NCBI GenBank assembly: GCA_002711415.1
Contig: PARI01000012.1
Location: 6,415 to 60,068 of the forward strand
Direction of reading: 5' to 3'
DNA: 53,654 nt
DNA from: Phycisphaerae bacterium
GTDB lineage: Bacteria; Planctomycetota; Phycisphaerae; Phycisphaerales; SM1A02
Shown here piece by piece: positions 49,124-53,654 of this stretch; positions within the stretch are counted from its first letter, which is position 1; every line of letters begins with the position of its first letter. The translations under genes were made by a program, and so were the position numbers. The notes below the pieces were generated by a model. It was not told where the DNA came from and made no database searches. It saw nothing but the letters and a program-made list of their open reading frames with translations.

Positions 49124-50569
49124 ATGAACATGATTCGCACCTCGAACCAATTGATACTCTGTCTCATTTGCATGGCTTCGGTTCTCCTGCTTGAAGGCTG
49201 CCGGAGCACCGCCGCACCAGAGGATCCCCATCGAGTTCTCAAGACGCCCCAACGGCCTGCCCGTGAATACTACTCGGCAATGCTCATGCTGGATGCCGAC
49301 CCCGAGGATCCAGCCTATCTGGACCTGCTGAAGAAGATGATCTTCAGTCCCGGCTATGTTCCCAAGGCGAGACAGGCAGCCTTCAACCGCCTTCTTGAGC
49401 ATGATCCGGAGCGTTTGCAGCTCGTGCTGGAGCTGAACCTGCCACGATGCCAGATGCTCCAGTGGCGTCGCATGGCTTGCGAGTTGATCGCCGAGGCGGA
49501 ATGGAAGCAGATGACGCCGACACTGATCCGTGCATGGGCCTACCCGATGCCGGGCTGGGTTGATGATGATACCGAGCGTCCAGAGCGAATCGCCCTCGAG
49601 AAGCTCCATGGAACCGCCGACCTCAGCAGGGTGCTGCTGGAGCAGATGGTCCAGGCCAACCCGGTCACGATGAGCAACCTTCGGGCCAGGTGTTGGGAGT
49701 TGTTGCATTCATTGGGGCGTCGTGACATCCTCGTGGCCCTGCTCCAGGACCAGAGCATTGGTCCTGACGACCCGATGCTCATCGACATGCGCAAGGGCCT
49801 TGACCGGCTCGGCATCATCCCGATCAACAGGGAGGAGGTTCTCTGGTTGCGAGCGTTGTGTGCTCCGGAGAACAGCGAGTTCTTCGAGGAGCTCAGCATC
49901 GCGACTGCGACGATGTCCGCCGATCGCAGGGAGCAACTCGAACTCCGGGACCTTCCGATCACGGTCGCCGCGTACCGGTTCCAGCCCGAAAGGCTCACTG
50001 CTGATCGCGAGACCCTCTACCGGCAGCTGCTGAATCGACGCAAGGGGCGTGGCAAGCTCCACATGCCAGACTTCCAGGGGTACTCCGGCTCGTTCACCGA
50101 GACGCTCCAGGGGGCACGACGGGAGCTGGACTGGGGCGACCTGGTCGCCATGGAGATGGCGATGGATGCCGTGGACGTGCCGGAAGTCCGGGCACACGTG
50201 TTTGATTACGCCGATCGTGACAAGCTTGACAGGACCTGCGAGTACGGGGGCATCATCAGGCTCGATGACAAGGGGCGATTCGAACTGGTCGAATACGAGA
50301 CTGCTGTGAAGATGGGCGACCTGAGGTACGACTCCACCCAGGAGATGCTCGATGATGCCTACACCGGCCTGTTTCATTTTCACAACCATGCACAGGACTT
50401 CCGGAACGCCGACTATGCGGGTCCGCACATGGGCGACTTCAACTACGCCAACAACACCCGCGCAAACTGCCTGGTCTTCACCTTCATCAACAGGAACACG
50501 ATCAACGTGGACTACTATCGCCATGGCAGGTTGGTCGTTGATCTGGGTACCATCAGCAGGGACGAGTGA
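49124..50569 (+). CDS. large lipoprotein with helical repeats, unknown function
   Basis: 481 residues. Lipoprotein signal: MNMIRTSNQLILCLICMASV followed by LLLEGC lipobox. The N-terminal half is helical and repeat-like (LLKKMIFSPGYVPKARQAAF, RRMACELIAEAEWKQM, LRARCWELLHSLGRRDI), similar in style to the other secreted helical proteins here. The C-terminal ~130 residues are a distinct alpha/beta domain (FDYADRDKLDRTCEYGGIIR, GLFHFHNHAQDF, NCLVFTFINRNTINVDYYRHG). It has conserved-looking His residues (HFHNHAQD) and a layout recalling JAB/Mov34-like or NlpC-like peptidase ends, but no family was established. The start choice follows the signal peptide. dapF overlaps its stop as GTGA. Confidence 0.7.
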   Translation: MNMIRTSNQLILCLICMASVLLLEGCRSTAAPEDPHRVLKTPQRPAREYYSAMLMLDADPEDPAYLDLLKKMIFSPGYVPKARQAAFNRLLEHDPERLQLVLELNLPRCQMLQWRRMACELIAEAEWKQMTPTLIRAWAYPMPGWVDDDTERPERIALEKLHGTADLSRVLLEQMVQANPVTMSNLRARCWELLHSLGRRDILVALLQDQSIGPDDPMLIDMRKGLDRLGIIPINREEVLWLRALCAPENSEFFEELSIATATMSADRREQLELRDLPITVAAYRFQPERLTADRETLYRQLLNRRKGRGKLHMPDFQGYSGSFTETLQGARRELDWGDLVAMEMAMDAVDVPEVRAHVFDYADRDKLDRTCEYGGIIRLDDKGRFELVEYETAVKMGDLRYDSTQEMLDDAYTGLFHFHNHAQDFRNADYAGPHMGDFNYANNTRANCLVFTFINRNTINVDYYRHGRLVVDLGTISRDE

Positions 50570-51543
50570 CCACTCGCACCGAACCGGAGCGCACGCCGCC
50601 AATCATGAGTGACGACAGGCACATCCAGTTCGTGAAGATGCATGGCATCGGCAACGACTATGTCTACATCGATGCGACCCGTGAGGATCCGGGTGATCCC
50701 GTGGAACTGGCAAGGCTGGTGTCCGACAGGAACTTCGGCATCGGGGGGGACGGGCTGATCCTGATCTGTCCACCGTCCGAAGGCGTGGATGCCGACGTCA
50801 GGATGAGGATGTTCAATGCCGATGGCACCGAGTCGCAGATGTGCGGCAACGGGGCGAGGTGCGTCGCCAAGTATGCCGTCGACTCCGGGATGTCCACGAG
50901 TCACCCGTTGAAACTCCAGACCGATGCCGGGGTCCTGTCCGTGCAGTACGAGACCGATCAGCACGGGCGAGTCCGCTCGGCCACCATCGACATGGGCCGT
51001 CCCGTGCTCGACGCCGCTTCGATCCCGGTCATCATCCCGGGTCATGATCCGGCTCAACGCGTGCTCGACCAGCAGTTGCCGACGGAGACATGGCCCGGTT
51101 CCATTGAATGGATCGGTCCTGCGGGACTGCAGGCATCACTGACGGCGGTCTCCATGGGCAACCCTCATGCCGTGATCTACTGCAGTGACGTGGAGAAGGT
51201 GCCCCTTGAGCGGATCGGTCCATTCCTGGAATGCCATGGCTGGTTTCCGGAGAGGATCAACGTGCATTTCGTCCAGGTCGTCCGGGAGGATCACGTCATC
51301 ATGCGGACATGGGAGCGAGGCTCCGGAATCACGCTGGCCTGCGGCACGGGTGCCAGTGCGGTCTGCGTCGCCGGCGTGCTCACCGGTCGGACCGGTCCGC
51401 GGCTGACAACGGAGCTGCCCGGTGGCACGCTCCTGATCCAGTGGTCGGACATGGACGGCCCCGTCCACATGACCGGGCCGGCCCACGAGGTCTTTCGCGG
51501 GCGATTCGATCCGGAGCATGCCTGGTCAGACGTGCGGGGTTAG
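50566..51543 (+). CDS. dapF: diaminopimelate epimerase
   Basis: 325 residues from GTG 50566 (AGGGA just upstream, GTGA overlap with the preceding stop); the ATG at 50605 is the alternative and gives the more usual N-terminus. DapF interconverts LL- and meso-DAP for peptidoglycan and lysine. FVKMHGIGNDYVYID, then the first catalytic Cys in MCGNGARC and the second in LACGTGASA. RMFNADGTE and GSGITLACGTG match the family. DAP implies a meso-DAP-type peptidoglycan. The stop overlaps the convergent glyS stop by 4 nt. Confidence 0.95.
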   Translation: MTTRTEPERTPPIMSDDRHIQFVKMHGIGNDYVYIDATREDPGDPVELARLVSDRNFGIGGDGLILICPPSEGVDADVRMRMFNADGTESQMCGNGARCVAKYAVDSGMSTSHPLKLQTDAGVLSVQYETDQHGRVRSATIDMGRPVLDAASIPVIIPGHDPAQRVLDQQLPTETWPGSIEWIGPAGLQASLTAVSMGNPHAVIYCSDVEKVPLERIGPFLECHGWFPERINVHFVQVVREDHVIMRTWERGSGITLACGTGASAVCVAGVLTGRTGPRLTTELPGGTLLIQWSDMDGPVHMTGPAHEVFRGRFDPEHAWSDVRG

Positions 51544-53075
51544 GGCTCGGATCCCATCTTCTCTGCGAGGAACGATGGGACCTGGTCGATCGCCATACGC
51601 TGCTGAGCCTGCGTGTCCCGTTCACGAACGGTGACGCAGTGATCCGACAGCGACTCGCCGTCGACCGTGAAGCAGTAGGGGGTGCCGGCCTCGTCCATCC
51701 TGGCATACCGCTTCCCGATCGACTGCTTGTGATCGAACTGGCATACATGGTGTCTTCTCAGTTGCCTGTAGAGCTTCTCCGCGACCTCGGGCATTCCATC
51801 CTTGGCCACCAGTGGGAACACGGCGGCCTTGATCGGCGCCAGCCGCGGATCGAACTTCATGTAGACCTTGCTCGCTCGCGAGTCATCCGGCGTGTAGGCC
51901 TCGCAGAGGACGGCCAGGGTCCCCCGATCAGCCCCAGCGGAGGGTTCGATGACATGGGGGAAGTAGTGCTCGTTCCGTTCCTGGTCGAAATACCGCATCT
52001 TCTCGCCCTTGCCGCAGTGATCCGCATGGGCCTTCAGGTCGTAGTTCGACCTGTGGGCCACGCCTTCGAGCTCGCCGAAGCCTGGATCGGTGAAGGGGAA
52101 CCGATACTCGATGTCACAGACCCCGGCTCCTTCCTTGGCGTAGTGGGCCAGTTCGGAGGTGTCGTGTTCACGGAGTTGCAGGTTGTCACCCTCCAGGCCG
52201 ATCGACTTCCACCACTCGAACCGCGTGTCCCGCCAGTAGGCGTACCACTGCTCGGCCTCATCCGGATGGATGAAGAATTCGATCTCCATCTGCTCGAACT
52301 CCCTACTCCGGAAGGTGAAGTTCCGAGGGGTGACCTCGTTCCTGAACGCCTTTCCGATCTGGGCGATTCCGAATGGAACACGCACCCTGCTCGAATCGAG
52401 CACGTTGTGGAAGTTGGCGAAGATCCCCTGGGCGGTCTCGGGGCGAAGGTACGCCCGCGCGTCCTCGTCACGTACCGCGCCGACGAACGTCTCGAACATC
52501 AGGTTGAACTGCCTCGGCTCCGTCAGCGACCCGGCCTGCTTGGCATGAGGTCCGACGGTGATGCCGAGTTCCTCGGTGGAGATGTCGGCGATGGTGGCGG
52601 TGTCGATCTCGTCGTCATCCAGTTCCCGCTTGACGTACTTGGACAGCTTCTTCCTCGCCTGGGCCAGGGAGTCGTCGTCCCCGTCGATGTAGGCGAAGAT
52701 CTGTCCGGTCGTGTCACCCTTGAGCCCGAGAAATCCCAGGTGGTCCGCCCGGTACCTGTTCTTGCTTTCGCGACAGTCGATCATCGGATCGTTGAACCCG
52801 CCGACATGGCCGCTGGCGACCCAGACGCTCGGGTTCATGATGATCGTCGAGTCCAGGCCGACCATCTCGACGTCCCGGTCAGCCGGGCCCGCCAGGGATC
52901 GGTGGACCATGTCGTTCCACCAGAGTTCCTTGAGGTTCCTCTTCAACTCGGTGCCCAGCGGCCCGTAGTCCCAGAAACCATTGATCCCCCCGTAGATCTG
53001 CGAACTCTGGAAGACGAATCCCCTTCGCTTGCAGAGGGCCGTGATCTGGTCCATTGACTTGGATTCGCTGCTCAT
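51540..53075 (-). CDS. glyS: glycyl-tRNA synthetase, single-chain (alpha2) type
   Basis: 511 residues, class II synthetase of the homodimeric type, unlike the alpha2beta2 glyQS enzyme of E. coli. Seen: FQSSQIYGGINGFWDYGPLG at the N-terminus, RQFNLMFETFVGAV and LRPETAQGIFANFHNVL (motif 2 region), FRNEVTPRNFTFRSREFEQMEIE, and C-terminal HVIEPSAGADRGTLAVLCEAY (in part) with the motif 3 Arg. The anticodon-binding domain follows (LAPIKAAVFPLV). It charges tRNA-Gly. A promoter is visible ~30-55 nt upstream and GGGAG precedes the ATG. Confidence 0.95.
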   Translation of the reverse strand: MSSESKSMDQITALCKRRGFVFQSSQIYGGINGFWDYGPLGTELKRNLKELWWNDMVHRSLAGPADRDVEMVGLDSTIIMNPSVWVASGHVGGFNDPMIDCRESKNRYRADHLGFLGLKGDTTGQIFAYIDGDDDSLAQARKKLSKYVKRELDDDEIDTATIADISTEELGITVGPHAKQAGSLTEPRQFNLMFETFVGAVRDEDARAYLRPETAQGIFANFHNVLDSSRVRVPFGIAQIGKAFRNEVTPRNFTFRSREFEQMEIEFFIHPDEAEQWYAYWRDTRFEWWKSIGLEGDNLQLREHDTSELAHYAKEGAGVCDIEYRFPFTDPGFGELEGVAHRSNYDLKAHADHCGKGEKMRYFDQERNEHYFPHVIEPSAGADRGTLAVLCEAYTPDDSRASKVYMKFDPRLAPIKAAVFPLVAKDGMPEVAEKLYRQLRRHHVCQFDHKQSIGKRYARMDEAGTPYCFTVDGESLSDHCVTVRERDTQAQQRMAIDQVPSFLAEKMGSEP

Positions 53076-53104
53076 GGGTGCTCCCGGTGTTGATTCAAGG
53101 CGAG

Positions 53105-53133
53105 ATCCTACGCCCTCGAGGGTGCCGACTCAA
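53105..53133 (-). promoter_or_regulatory. glyS promoter (TTGAGT-N17-TAGGAT)
   Basis: Minus strand -35 TTGAGT (53133-53128), 17-nt spacer, -10 TAGGAT (53110-53105). Predicted start ~53098, leaving a ~22-nt leader with GGGAG before the ATG at 53075. No Gly-rich leader peptide or attenuator was found, unlike ileS. Confidence 0.6.
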
Positions 53134-53188
53134 CCTCGAAGCGAGGGTACACTGTTGCCAACTCGTACGGACACGATGGAGAACCGAG

Positions 53189-53654
53189 TTGAGCATCTTC
53201 CAGGACAAGCAGGTCATCGTCACCGGTGGAACAGGCGCACTCGGAGCGGCCGTCGTCCGGCGGTTGCTGGAGGAGGGTGCCGATTGCCACGTGACATGTC
53301 AATCCCGCCAGGAACTCGACGGGCTGTCATGGGCCGACCAGGTCACGGTTCACGTCGGTGACCTCGGCGACGAGGAGACGGTCCGGGGCATCTACGGACA
53401 CCTGGACCGACTGTTCGGATCGATCCACGTTGCAGGCGGCTTCGCCATGGGGGACATCCAGGATACGAGCCTGGATCAGTTCGACCACATGATGACCATG
53501 AATGCTCGGACCTGCTTCCTGTGCTGTCGCGAGGCGGTCATCGCCATGAGAGCGGCGGGGGGCGTGGGCAGGATCGTCAACGTCGGGGCGCGGCCCGTGC
53601 TCCAGCCGGCGGGAGGCATGATCTCCTACACGACCTCCAAGGCCGCCGTCGCCA
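53189..53654 (+). CDS. short-chain dehydrogenase/reductase, truncated by the window edge
   Basis: At least 155 residues from TTG 53189, with GGAGA 8 nt upstream. It continues past the window. NAD(P) motif TGGTGALG (~12-19), VHVGDLGDEETV, then AGGFAMGDIQDTSLDQF, MNARTCFLCCREAVIAM and the active-site Tyr-x-x-x-Lys in SYTTSKAAVA near the cut end. The full SDR core of ~250 residues is expected. TACACT at 53148-53153 may be its -10, with a normal leader. Substrate unknown. Confidence 0.85.
   Translation, partial: MSIFQDKQVIVTGGTGALGAAVVRRLLEEGADCHVTCQSRQELDGLSWADQVTVHVGDLGDEETVRGIYGHLDRLFGSIHVAGGFAMGDIQDTSLDQFDHMMTMNARTCFLCCREAVIAMRAAGGVGRIVNVGARPVLQPAGGMISYTTSKAAVA

Noticed and set aside
51231-53057. 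608-codon plus-strand frame antisense to glyS
   Set aside because: Shadow of glyS; it overlaps the dapF end and shows no family features.
1-53654. Insertion sequences, prophage genes, toxin-antitoxin pairs, CRISPR arrays, rRNA
   Set aside because: I looked for transposase, integrase and capsid motifs, spaced repeats and rRNA signatures and saw none.

Overview
The window is about 53.7 kb of dense, GC-rich bacterial chromosome, nearly all core or housekeeping genes. No phage, transposase, plasmid or CRISPR features are visible. Gene content suggests a Gram-negative member of the PVC group, most likely a Planctomycetota/Phycisphaerae-like lineage: lpxA, a Skp/OmpH-like chaperone, a long PurF-type amidotransferase, many secreted or lipoprotein unknowns, and housekeeping genes scattered away from their usual partners (dnaA without dnaN, mraZ without rsmH, rpmA without rplU). 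The phylum assignment is inference from gene content, not a tree.

Layout. 1-6.8 kb: the end of an unidentified gene, a DegT-family protein lacking its PLP lysine, a secreted repeat protein, dnaA, a ~600 bp gene-free stretch that is the best origin candidate, a GNAT enzyme and a secreted unknown. 6.9-15.7 kb: rpmA-obg; a VWA protein; mutS followed by a membrane protein and a thioredoxin-like protein; a 3D-domain lipoprotein; tRNA-Ala(CGC); a ZIP metal transporter with a 58-codon ORF. 15.7-25.9 kb: ileS preceded by an Ile-rich leader peptide and attenuator, a tRNA-binding domain protein, a PpiD-like anchored protein, rpsD, a PurF-like enzyme and an MBL hydrolase. 26-36 kb: lpxA with two envelope-type enzymes, lipB, a Skp-like gene, lepA, rimO, nadD and a nucleosidase. 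36-47.3 kb: tRNA-Glu(UUC), an OlsF-like double acyltransferase, aroB, a ParA pair, a DUF2752 protein, two related lipoproteins, a glycosyltransferase, an amidohydrolase and a flavin reductase. 47.5-53.7 kb: mraZ, a candidate CsrA-sequestering RNA, csrA, a NifU-like gene, a large lipoprotein, dapF, glyS and a truncated SDR.

Two regulatory systems stand out. (1) At 48,100-48,312, between mraZ and the opposing csrA gene, the plus strand can fold into consecutive hairpins whose tetraloops read CGGA, AGGA and TGGA, plus a fourth with GGA in a 7-nt loop. The run ends in a 13-bp hairpin. This is the architecture of CsrB/RsmZ RNAs, and it lies beside csrA. (2) At 15,667-15,802 a promoter drives a 15-residue peptide, MSINGISILILIQPE (5 Ile), followed by mutually exclusive antiterminator and terminator hairpins upstream of ileS.

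A recurrent promoter architecture also appears: a TAnnnT -10 box only 6-8 nt before the start codon (at least nine genes), implying leaderless mRNAs. Coding calls rest on reading translated sequence and family motifs from memory; no searches or folding programs were run.
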